This document shows, one piece after another, positions 1-6,813 of a stretch of 64,000 bases of DNA. The DNA lies in contig JAZDFQ010000078.1 in assembly GCA_043807765.1 (NCBI GenBank), positions 115,381 to 179,380 of the forward strand. Reading direction: 5' to 3'. Origin of the DNA: Stygiobacter sp043807765. Lineage in GTDB: Bacteria > Bacteroidota > Ignavibacteria > Ignavibacteriales > Melioribacteraceae. A program made the position numbers and the translations under genes. The notes under the pieces are model-generated. The model did no database searches and was not told where the DNA came from. It saw nothing but the letters and a program-made list of their open reading frames with translations. The number at the start of each line of letters is the position of its first letter. The stretch's first letter is position 1.

Positions 1-514
1 CTGTCCGGTTGAGAAGATCTTCAAACTCCTCTGCGTTCATAGAGAGAATCTTCTTCGTATTGATGTAAGAAACAATAATCTTTTTAACAAACTTGTAGTA
101 GTGAACGTAATTAAGAATCTGCTTAATCTCGTTGGAGGATTTATACTTTGCTTCATCGAAAATAAATCTTGTTAAAGTCCATTTGGGACGAACAAGGTAA
201 TTAACCGTAAAAGATGTTGCGTGAAGAATCAGTTTGGCAATGTATTCGAGCGAAAAGCGTTTAATCTTTTTAACTTCTTCCGTTATCTCATTAAAGTGAT
301 GCGCTATAACATCACCCGAGTAATCGAACACGGAATTTTTCAACAACTTCTGGCGGTCTTCAAAAACCAAATAATCAATTTCGGCAGAGATGTAACTTAG
401 AATTGCCGGATGAAGATCAACATTTTGTAATTGTTCAAAAGTAAAATAAGGACCAAGTTTATTAACCTTATTTAGATTGAAATCGTAAATAAATTTTATT
501 TCTCTCTCGAACAT
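1..514 (-). CDS. Hypothetical protein, truncated by window edge
   Basis: An open frame starts at ATG 514-512 and runs without a stop to the window edge (171 codons seen; the 3' end is missing). The product begins MFEREIKFIYDFNLNK, is rich in Lys, Ile, Tyr and Phe, and has no signal peptide or clear membrane segment. I do not recognise the family. A stem-loop followed by a T-run lies about 60 bp upstream of the start (572-595), so the gene probably has its own promoter rather than being read through from the helicase gene. Codon use looks like that of the neighbours, and the absence of stops over 171 codons supports a real gene. Confidence 0.7.
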   Translation of the reverse strand, partial: MFEREIKFIYDFNLNKVNKLGPYFTFEQLQNVDLHPAILSYISAEIDYLVFEDRQKLLKNSVFDYSGDVIAHHFNEITEEVKKIKRFSLEYIAKLILHATSFTVNYLVRPKWTLTRFIFDEAKYKSSNEIKQILNYVHYYKFVKKIIVSYINTKKILSMNAEEFEDLLNRT

Positions 515-563
515 TTTAGCTTTGAACTGCCGATTATGTTATACGAATAATACAAAAAAACGA

Positions 564-596
564 TTAAAAATATCCCGACTGAATCCAACCGGGATT
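564..596 (-). terminator. Rho-independent terminator after the DEAD-box helicase
   Basis: On the minus strand ATCCCG (595-590) pairs with CGGGAT (577-572) across a 12-nt loop, followed by ATTTTTAAT and another T-run. It lies downstream of the helicase gene, whose stop is at 757. Confidence 0.55.
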
Positions 597-622
597 GTGG
601 CAAGGACATCCATATATTCTAG

Positions 623-730
623 TTTTGTCATTCTGATCCAGCAACGATGTGATAAGAATCTTTATTAGCAATTGTAGCTAGATATTTCGCTCCACAGTGA
701 AATCAAAGTTGGTCGCTCAATATGACAAAA
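623..730. repeat. Degenerate long inverted repeat element
   Basis: A segment of about 108 bp is bounded by the perfect inverted 9-mers TTTTGTCAT (623-631) and ATGACAAAA (722-730). Inside are AGAATCT and TTCGCTCC-like words. From memory this resembles the GTCATTCTGA...AGAATCT intergenic palindromes common in Bacteroidota/Chlorobi-type genomes. It fills most of the gap between the truncated gene and the helicase gene. Confidence 0.4.
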
Positions 731-756
731 GTTTATTTTGTTATGGCTTTACTTAA

Positions 757-2334
757 CTACTTCTTTCCCCGACTTCTATAGTTTCTTGGTGTTGAGCCGG
801 AAGAACTTCTCTTCTGAAAATCTGTTCTTGGCTGCCTAGGCAAATTTTTCTTCTGATGTTTTTCCGGAATTGGAACCAACAAATTTTCTTCCGGGAAAAT
901 ACATTCAATCTTTTTGCCTAAATATTCTTCCAGTCTCAGCAAATCATGAGAATCATTTTCATCGGCAAAGCTGATAGAAATTCCGGTCGCACCGGCGCGT
1001 CCGGTTCTGCCAATTCTGTGTACATATTCTTCTACATCTTCGGGAATGTTATAATTAATTACGTGAGAAATTCCTTCCACATGAATTCCGCGCGAAGCAA
1101 CATCCGTTGCAACCAAAATGCGGACTTGCCCTTCACGGAATCTTTCCAAACGTTTGATGCGCTGAGTCTGCTCAACATCGCCGGAAAGTAGCGCGCAGCT
1201 AATTCCGTATGCTTCAAATGTATCTTTAACACGTTTCGCTTCGTACTTACGGTTTACAAAAACCAAAACACGCTCAAGATTTTTCTGCATGATCAAGTTG
1301 TAAAGCAGCGTTGGTTTTTCTGCAACAGTTGTAATGTAGATGATCTGTTCAATAGCTTCGACTGCTAATTCTTCCGGCTTCACAATCACTTCAAACGCTT
1401 GCCGCGTCCATGATTCAGCTAAACGCTTAACATCACCGGTTAGTGTTGCGCTGAAAAACATTGTCTGCCGCTTAGCTTTAGCCGGAGTGCTGGTAACGAT
1501 TTTTTTAACGGATGGAATAAATCCCATATCGAGCATGCGGTCGGCTTCATCAATTATTAAGATTTCCACTTTACCAAGATCAACAAGATTTTTCTGCATG
1601 AAATCTATTAAGCGCCCGGGTGTACAGATAAGAATATCAATGGCTTCGCTCTTCAAAGATTTCATCTGCTTTTGATAATCTACACCGCCGAGCAGAGAAA
1701 GAATTGAACAAGGAATGTATTTGCCAAGTCCACGTGCATCTTTTTCAATTTGCAAGACAAGCTCGCGTGTTGGCGCTAGAATTAACGCACGCGGTGCGCC
1801 ATGTTTTCTTTTTTTATCTAACGGATTAGCGATGATATGATTAAATATTGTAATGAGAAAAGCGGCCGTTTTTCCGGTTCCGGTTTGAGCTTGCGCAGTT
1901 ACATCTTCTCCGGTTAAAGATTTAGGAAGCGTTTCAGCTTGAACTTGTGTGCAGTACTGAAATCCCAGATCGTAAACAGCGTGCAAAATATCTTTGGAGA
2001 TATTTAAATCATGAAAACGTGTTTTGCCATCTTCAACGGGAACTTTGAAAACAGACTCATCCCAAGGTTCTTGAGAGATTATTTGTTGAACCGGCTTCTC
2101 AACTTTCTTTCCGGTTTGTTCACGTTTTTCATGGCGTAATCTGTATTCTTCGCGAGTTTCTTTTTTATATGGTTTACGAGGCAGTTGAGGCTCAGCAGCT
2201 TTATCTTTTGTGAACGGTTTCTTGTTTCTTGGAGTTGCGTGGCTTTCTTTAGCTTTTAATTCCGTAGTTGAAACTTTTGGTTTTGGCTTCGTGCCAAATA
2301 GGTTTTTCAGCTTTGATGCGATTTTTTTAAGCAA
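757..2334 (-). CDS. DEAD-box ATP-dependent RNA helicase (RhlE/RhlB-like)
   Basis: The 525-residue protein has the two-domain core of a superfamily 2 RNA helicase, which unwinds short RNA duplexes using ATP. Visible motifs are a Q motif around residues 107-137, motif I AQTGTGKT near 149-156, PTREL, TPGR, motif II DEAD, motif III SAT, and a second domain ending in YVHRIGRTGRAG (motif VI). A basic N-terminal extension of about 100 residues (Lys/Arg/Pro-rich) and a basic, Ser/Arg-rich C-terminal tail probably bind RNA nonspecifically. Length and motif order suit the RhlE/RhlB/CshA group; which of these it matches cannot be settled by eye. The gene is monocistronic, with a terminator downstream at 564-596. 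Confidence 0.95.
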   Translation of the reverse strand: MLKKIASKLKNLFGTKPKPKVSTTELKAKESHATPRNKKPFTKDKAAEPQLPRKPYKKETREEYRLRHEKREQTGKKVEKPVQQIISQEPWDESVFKVPVEDGKTRFHDLNISKDILHAVYDLGFQYCTQVQAETLPKSLTGEDVTAQAQTGTGKTAAFLITIFNHIIANPLDKKRKHGAPRALILAPTRELVLQIEKDARGLGKYIPCSILSLLGGVDYQKQMKSLKSEAIDILICTPGRLIDFMQKNLVDLGKVEILIIDEADRMLDMGFIPSVKKIVTSTPAKAKRQTMFFSATLTGDVKRLAESWTRQAFEVIVKPEELAVEAIEQIIYITTVAEKPTLLYNLIMQKNLERVLVFVNRKYEAKRVKDTFEAYGISCALLSGDVEQTQRIKRLERFREGQVRILVATDVASRGIHVEGISHVINYNIPEDVEEYVHRIGRTGRAGATGISISFADENDSHDLLRLEEYLGKKIECIFPEENLLVPIPEKHQKKNLPRQPRTDFQKRSSSGSTPRNYRSRGKK

Positions 2335-2428
2335 GTTTTACTTCTGATTATTGATATACTTATTTATTTCAGCTCCAATATACGATTTTAAGTTGTAAAG
2401 GGTGAGCTAGATTTGTCGTTTTAATAAC

Positions 2429-2661
2429 GTAGAGATGCCCGATCTGGTGTCTTTACTTCAATTACATTCGATTCTTCTTTACTACTTTGTAGAGACGAGG
2501 CATGCCTCGTCTTTACGTTAATTGCATTCGATGTGTTTTGTTCTTATTGTAGAAAAGCGCCATCAGCCTCGGCAAGACAAGTCTCGAAGGGTGTCGCGTC
2601 TTTACAAAAAGGCAGACGTTCCACCCCGTGCAAAACACGGGGCAGGCCGGAACGTCTCTAC
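2429..2661. repeat. Tandem array of GTAGAGACG...CGTCTTTAC palindromes
   Basis: The 2335-2744 intergenic region contains no gene and is mostly palindromic repeats. Two 28-nt palindromes (2429-2456 degenerate; 2489-2516 near-perfect, with arms GTAGAGACGAGGC and GCCTCGTCTTTAC) start exactly 60 bp apart. Their downstream spacers are similar to each other (ATTACATTCGAT / ATTGCATTCGAT). A third GTAGA begins another 60 bp on, at 2549, and its CGTCTTTAC end is at 2597-2605. A fourth copy has diverged arms (GGCAGACGTTCC at 2611-2622; GGAACGTCTCTAC at 2649-2661) and an inner CCCCGTG/CACGGGG stem (2624-2630 / 2636-2642). The same element occurs inside a gene at 44608-44635. Confidence 0.75.
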
Positions 2662-2664
2662 AAA

Positions 2665-2702
2665 ATAAAACCCCAATCCGAGCAAACGAACCGGGGTTTT
2701 AA
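2665..2702 (-). terminator. Rho-independent terminator of the sdhCAB operon
   Basis: Read on the minus strand, AAAACCCC (2700-2693) and GGGGTTTT (2674-2667) flank an 18-nt loop and are followed by ATTTTG. It lies about 45 bp after the sdhB stop. The near-symmetric A/T flanks could also stop transcription from the other strand. Confidence 0.7.
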
Positions 2703-2744
2703 TCTTTTGCTTTTAGCTGAAGGCTTACTGCTTATAGCTAACCG

Positions 2745-3503
2745 CTACTCCGCTTTCACTTTCGCCATTAAATAATCTCGGTTCATGCGTGCGATGTTCT
2801 TAACGGAAATTCCTTTCGGGCATTCGGCTTCGCAAGCATAAGTGTTAGAGCAAGAGCCAAAGCCAAGTTCATCCATAACTCTTACCATTGCTTGCACACG
2901 CTGGTAGCGTTCCGGCTGTCCTTGCGGAAGCAAAGCAAACTGAGAAACCTTTGCACTTACAAACAACATAGCAGACGCGTTCTTACATGCCGCAACGCAC
3001 GCACCGCATCCAATGCAAGCAGCTGCGTCCATTGATAAACCGGCATGATCTTTTGGAATTGGAATCGCATTGCCGTCCGGCACGCTTCCGGTATTAACGG
3101 AAATAAATCCGCCGGCTTGCTGAATTTTATCGAGCGCGGTTCTATCAACAATTAAATCTTTGATAATTGGAAACGCTTTAGCGCGGAACGGTTCAATCCA
3201 AATTGTTTCGCCGTCCTTAAAGTTGCGCATGTGAAGCTGGCAAGTTGCAATTTTAGGAACGGGTCCGTGCGGCTGACCTTGAATAACCAAATCGCAAGTT
3301 CCGCAAATGCCTTCGCGGCAGTCGCTTTCAAACGCAACCGGTTCAAGGTTTTTGCTTTCAAGATCATTGTTCAAATCATCAAGCATTTCAAGGAAAGATG
3401 AATCGGGTGAAACGGAAATTTTATATTCTACAAAACTGCCCGGCGTGTTAACACTTTTCTGCCGCCAGATTTTAAGAGTTAGATTCAATTTATTCGCGCT
3501 CAT
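2745..3503 (-). CDS. sdhB: Succinate dehydrogenase/fumarate reductase iron-sulfur subunit
   Basis: This 252-residue subunit carries electrons from the flavoprotein to the membrane quinone site. The [2Fe-2S] ligands are visible as CREGICGTC (Cys62, 67, 70) with a further Cys near 88. The C-terminal ferredoxin domain has CIGCGACVAACK (Cys163, 166, 169, 173) and a second cluster of cysteines at about 218, 224 and 228 (CEAECPKG), enough for the [4Fe-4S] and [3Fe-4S]-type centres. It is the last gene of the operon: its ATG overlaps the sdhA stop in TAATG, a 1-bp overlap typical of translational coupling. A terminator follows at 2665-2702. The physiological direction (succinate oxidation or fumarate reduction) cannot be told from the sequence. 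Confidence 0.95.
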   Translation of the reverse strand: MSANKLNLTLKIWRQKSVNTPGSFVEYKISVSPDSSFLEMLDDLNNDLESKNLEPVAFESDCREGICGTCDLVIQGQPHGPVPKIATCQLHMRNFKDGETIWIEPFRAKAFPIIKDLIVDRTALDKIQQAGGFISVNTGSVPDGNAIPIPKDHAGLSMDAAACIGCGACVAACKNASAMLFVSAKVSQFALLPQGQPERYQRVQAMVRVMDELGFGSCSNTYACEAECPKGISVKNIARMNRDYLMAKVKAE

Positions 3504-5413
3504 TATTTATAACTCCTTGTAGCTAAATGAATATTCTCAAATTCCAATGGTTCTTTGTTGAGTTCCCATTTACCGGCTTCTTTGTATTCCCAAGCGCCGA
3601 CATAAGCAAAGTTTTCATCATCGCGTAATGCTTCGCCTTCTTCAGTCTGATATTCGGAACGGAAGTGTCCGCCGCAAGATTCTTTGCGGTGAAGTGAATC
3701 AACAGCCATCAATTCGCCAAGCTCAAGAAAATCTGCCAGGCGTCCGGCTCGTTCCAAACATTGATTAACATCTTTAGCATCGCCAACAACATTTACATTC
3801 TTCCAGAATTCTTCGCGGAGCTTAGCAATTTCGCCAATAACTTCTTTCAATCCTTTTTCGTTACGCGCCATTCCAACTTTATTCCACATCAATCTTCCAA
3901 GTTCTTTGTGGATATCATCAACGGTTCTCTTTCCTTTAATAGAAAGAAGTTTGTTAGTTAAGTCATCAATACTTTTTGCAACAGCAGTAAATTCCGGATG
4001 ATCTTCTTTTACTAATGTTGGTTTATCGCCCGCGAGATAATTACTTACTGTGTATGGAAGAACAAAGTATCCGTCTGCCAAACCTTGCATCAACGCGCTT
4101 GCGCCTAAGCGGTTTGCACCATGATCGCTAAAGTTTGCTTCGCCGGCAACAAACAATCCCGGTATCGAGCTCATTAAATTATAATCTACCCACAAGCCGC
4201 CCATTGTGTAATGAGGAGCCGGATAAATTTGCATCGGTATCGCGTATGGATTTTCACCCGTGATTGTTTCGTACATCTCGAACAAATTTCCGTAGCGTTC
4301 TTCAATTACATTTTGACCAAGACGTTTAATCGCATCGCGGAAATCGAGATAAACAGAATCTCTTCCTTGAGCGCCGCGTCCATCATCCACAGCTTCTTTT
4401 GCAGCGCGGGAAGAAATATCGCGCGGAGAAAGGTTGCCGTAAGTTGGATATTTTCTTTCGAGATAATAATCGCGCTCCTCTTCCGGAATATCATTCGGCT
4501 TGCGCATATCACCTTTTGTTTTCGAAACCCAAATTCTTCCATCGTTACGTAAGCTTTCGCTCATCAATGTAAGCTTGGATTGATTTTCTCCATGAACCGG
4601 CAAACACGTAGGGTGAATTTGCGTGTAGCAAGGATTTGCAAACGCTGCGCCTTTTTTATGCGCACGCCAAATTGCTGTTGTATTGCAGTTCATCGCGTTG
4701 GTAGAAAGGAAGAAAACATTAGCATAACCACCGGTTGCCAAAACAACTGCGTGTGCAGAATATTTTTCAATTTCTCCGTTAAGAAGATTTCTACAAACAA
4801 CACCTTTTGCTACTCCATCAACTACAACTACATCAAGCATTTCTCTACGTGCGTAAACTTTAACTTTGCCTAAAGCAATTTGTCTGTTCATTGCGCTGTA
4901 AGCGCCAAGCAGCAATTGCTGTCCCGTTTGTCCTTTTGCATAAAATGTTCTTGAAACAAGCGCACCGCCAAACGAACGGTTATCCAGCAATCCGCCGTAA
5001 TCGCGAGCGAATGGAACACCTTGCGCAACGCATTGATCTATAATGTTATTGCTAACTTCTGCCAAGCGGTAAACGTTTGCTTCGCGTGCGCGGAAGTCTC
5101 CGCCTTTAACTGTATCGTAAAACAATCTATAAACAGAGTCGCCATCGTTCTGATAATTTTTTGCGGCGTTAATTCCACCTTGCGCAGCAATGCTGTGCGC
5201 ACGGCGAGGGCTATCGTGAAATGTAATCACTTTAACATTGAAGCCGAGTTCGCCTAAACTTGCTGCCGCAGATGCGCCGGCAAGTCCGCTGCCAACAACT
5301 ATAATATCATACTTTCTTTTGTTAGCCGGATTCACAAGTTTCATGTTGAACTTGTAGTTAGTCCATTTATCTTTAATTGGTCCTTCCGGAATTTTAGCAT
5401 CGAGCTTTATCAT
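3503..5413 (-). CDS. sdhA: Succinate dehydrogenase/fumarate reductase flavoprotein subunit
   Basis: The 636-residue catalytic subunit holds covalent FAD and interconverts succinate and fumarate. The N-terminal dinucleotide fold IIVVGSGLAGASAA is followed by RAHSIAAQGG, which contains the histidine expected to link FAD. Further family marks are HPTCLPVHGE in the capping/active-site region, the active-site SSRAAKEAV segment, and the C-terminal FAD-binding GEANFSDHGANRLGASAL. The length suits the form found with a single-polypeptide cytochrome b anchor. The start ATG overlaps the sdhC stop (ATGA, 4 bp), so C, A and B are co-translated. Confidence 0.96.
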   Translation of the reverse strand: MIKLDAKIPEGPIKDKWTNYKFNMKLVNPANKRKYDIIVVGSGLAGASAAASLGELGFNVKVITFHDSPRRAHSIAAQGGINAAKNYQNDGDSVYRLFYDTVKGGDFRAREANVYRLAEVSNNIIDQCVAQGVPFARDYGGLLDNRSFGGALVSRTFYAKGQTGQQLLLGAYSAMNRQIALGKVKVYARREMLDVVVVDGVAKGVVCRNLLNGEIEKYSAHAVVLATGGYANVFFLSTNAMNCNTTAIWRAHKKGAAFANPCYTQIHPTCLPVHGENQSKLTLMSESLRNDGRIWVSKTKGDMRKPNDIPEEERDYYLERKYPTYGNLSPRDISSRAAKEAVDDGRGAQGRDSVYLDFRDAIKRLGQNVIEERYGNLFEMYETITGENPYAIPMQIYPAPHYTMGGLWVDYNLMSSIPGLFVAGEANFSDHGANRLGASALMQGLADGYFVLPYTVSNYLAGDKPTLVKEDHPEFTAVAKSIDDLTNKLLSIKGKRTVDDIHKELGRLMWNKVGMARNEKGLKEVIGEIAKLREEFWKNVNVVGDAKDVNQCLERAGRLADFLELGELMAVDSLHRKESCGGHFRSEYQTEEGEALRDDENFAYVGAWEYKEAGKWELNKEPLEFENIHLATRSYK

Positions 5414-6081
5414 ACGTTACCTCCGTAGAAAAATAAAAAGTAAACCGGAATTGCTGCGAAGAGAAGCGCCATAATCCAAGCATAGAAAAATCCGATCTTT
5501 TCAACTAATGGAAAATATTTTTTGTTGTTCCAACCGAATGTTTGAAACGCGCTTTGGAAACCATGATTTAGATGGAATCCGAGCAGAATCATTGCAACTA
5601 TATAGAAAACAGAATAGACCGGATCAGCGAAAGATTTAGCTACAAACTCGTAATACTTATGGTCCGAATGATGAGCTTCACCAAAGTTAAACGAAATCCA
5701 CATAGTTCTTAAGTGAATAACTAAAAAGATGAAAACAACGCTTCCGCTCCAAATCATAGTGCGGGAAAGAAGTGTGGAATTTTTTGAAGAGCCGTTAACT
5801 GCATAAGGTTCCGGTCTTGCTTTTTTGTTTTCAATCCAGAGCCGAACAGCATTAAAGATGTGCAGAATAAAAATTGAAGCTAAGATAACTTCAATTACAC
5901 GAACTAACGGTTTAATACCGTCTAGATTTTTTACAACTGTATTAAACAGCTCCGGGCCGGCAAACAATGTTAAGTTGTTAACCATGTGAATGATCAAGAA
6001 TAAGATCAAACAGATGCCGGTAAGAGCCATTACAAACTTCTTCCCAATAGATGAGTTCAAAGCTTTTGTAAACCAGCTCAT
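5410..6081 (-). CDS. sdhC: Succinate dehydrogenase/fumarate reductase cytochrome b subunit
   Basis: This 223-residue membrane anchor has about five hydrophobic helices and several histidines placed for haem binding (for example in FLIIHMVNN, IFILHIFNAV, FLVIHL and LLGFHLNHGF). One anchor polypeptide with many His residues fits the class B, di-haem, menaquinone-linked complexes of Bacteroidota, Chlorobi and Bacillus. It is the first gene of sdhCAB and its stop overlaps the sdhA start. Upstream lies a 732-bp divergent region shared with btuB. The start MSWFTKALNSSIGKK is preceded by an AGGAGT ribosome site on the minus strand. Confidence 0.92.
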   Translation of the reverse strand: MSWFTKALNSSIGKKFVMALTGICLILFLIIHMVNNLTLFAGPELFNTVVKNLDGIKPLVRVIEVILASIFILHIFNAVRLWIENKKARPEPYAVNGSSKNSTLLSRTMIWSGSVVFIFLVIHLRTMWISFNFGEAHHSDHKYYEFVAKSFADPVYSVFYIVAMILLGFHLNHGFQSAFQTFGWNNKKYFPLVEKIGFFYAWIMALLFAAIPVYFLFFYGGNV

Positions 6082-6312
6082 TAAATTACTCCTATTTTAA
6101 AGTGGATTAATTGAAATGTTTTTTTGTGGGCTTCCATGCGAGCCGTTTTGTAAGAAGATTTTTTCAGAATATTCACGTTCTGCATATTTTTTATTCTTGA
6201 GGCAAAATAAAGCTATTAGATATTTTTTCCAACTCACTCTTCAATAAAGACGAATTCTTTTTGTTGGAATGTTTGAGATGCTTTTCTAACTTAGCGGCGT
6301 AGTTCTTTACAA
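6082..6312. other. Divergent upstream region of sdhCAB and btuB
   Basis: This AT-rich stretch contains no gene. It must hold the minus-strand promoter of sdhCAB and the plus-strand promoter of the riboswitch transcript. I see no promoter convincing enough to place. Confidence 0.4.
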
Positions 6313-6639
6313 TTTTGTGGTGTTACAACTTAATAGGGAAACCGGTGGTTCGGTTTCGTCAAAAAGAAGCTTTTAAGAAATAGAACGCAGATAAAACTGA
6401 TTAAACACCCGCCCGACTATGTCGTTCGAGGCGGGGATTTACACTGATTCTGTTTGATACTTTTTGACTTGACGAAGAATCCGGTGCTGACGCGCAACTG
6501 TAAGAGACGCTAAAAGTCGTTTAACAAAAAGCCACTGAAAAGCAATTGAGAATTGAATTTTCAATTATAAATTATCAATTATAAATTGCTCTCGGGAAGG
6601 CGTTATTCGATGTCTCAAGCCAGGAGACCTGCCGCAAAA
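6313..6639 (+). ncRNA. Cobalamin riboswitch with enlarged side arms
   Basis: The adenosylcobalamin aptamer is recognised by its conserved blocks in order: TAATAGGGAA (6331-6340), CCGGTGCTGACGCGCAACTGTAA (starting 6481), GCCACTG (6531-6537), CGGGAAGG (6593-6600) and the B12 box AAGCCAGGAGACCTGCC (6617-6633). P1 can be drawn between 6313-6321 and 6631-6639 (nine pairs, two of them G-U). Two side arms are longer than usual. One, closed by ACCGG (6341-6345) and CCGGT (6481-6485), holds about 135 nt instead of about 10. The other, closed by AGCAATT (6541-6547) and AATTGCT (6584-6590), forms an AT-rich hairpin. It precedes a BtuB-type receptor, the usual target, and is expected to shut expression when cobalamin is plentiful. 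Confidence 0.92.
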
Positions 6640-6772
6640 AATTAATCAACAAGCCATCGGGCTTAACCTTCGCGGGTAGGGTTTTGATTTACGAATTTTG
6701 CAAACTCATTTCGTTTCAAATCGGTTCGGGCTCTCCGGACTTAAACTCCCACGAAGTTATTTCTTCTAATCC

Positions 6773-6791
6773 GGAATGGATTTTCCATTCC
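6773..6791 (+). promoter_or_regulatory. Hairpin just upstream of the btuB ribosome site
   Basis: GGAATGGA (6773-6780) and TCCATTCC (6784-6791) form a perfect 8-bp stem with a 3-nt loop. It ends 7 nt before the ribosome site AAAGGAG (6799-6805), which is 8 nt from the ATG at 6814. It lies in the roughly 175-nt leader between the riboswitch and the gene and may be part of the expression platform; there is no T-run, so a simple intrinsic terminator is unlikely. Confidence 0.4.
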
Positions 6792-6813
6792 CTATTTCAA
6801 AGGAGTAACTTCT

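Noticed and set aside
623..730. Insertion sequence remnant
   Set aside because: Only short inverted ends and no transposase fragment are present; a degenerate palindromic repeat is sufficient.
2429..2661. CRISPR-like array (28-bp repeats, 60-bp period)
   Set aside because: The spacers between repeats are similar to each other, repeats are few and degenerate, and no cas gene is nearby; it fits tandem palindromic repeats better.
2533..2775. Plus-strand open frame of 80 codons
   Set aside because: It runs through the palindromic repeat array, the terminator and the 3' end of sdhB; it has no plausible product.
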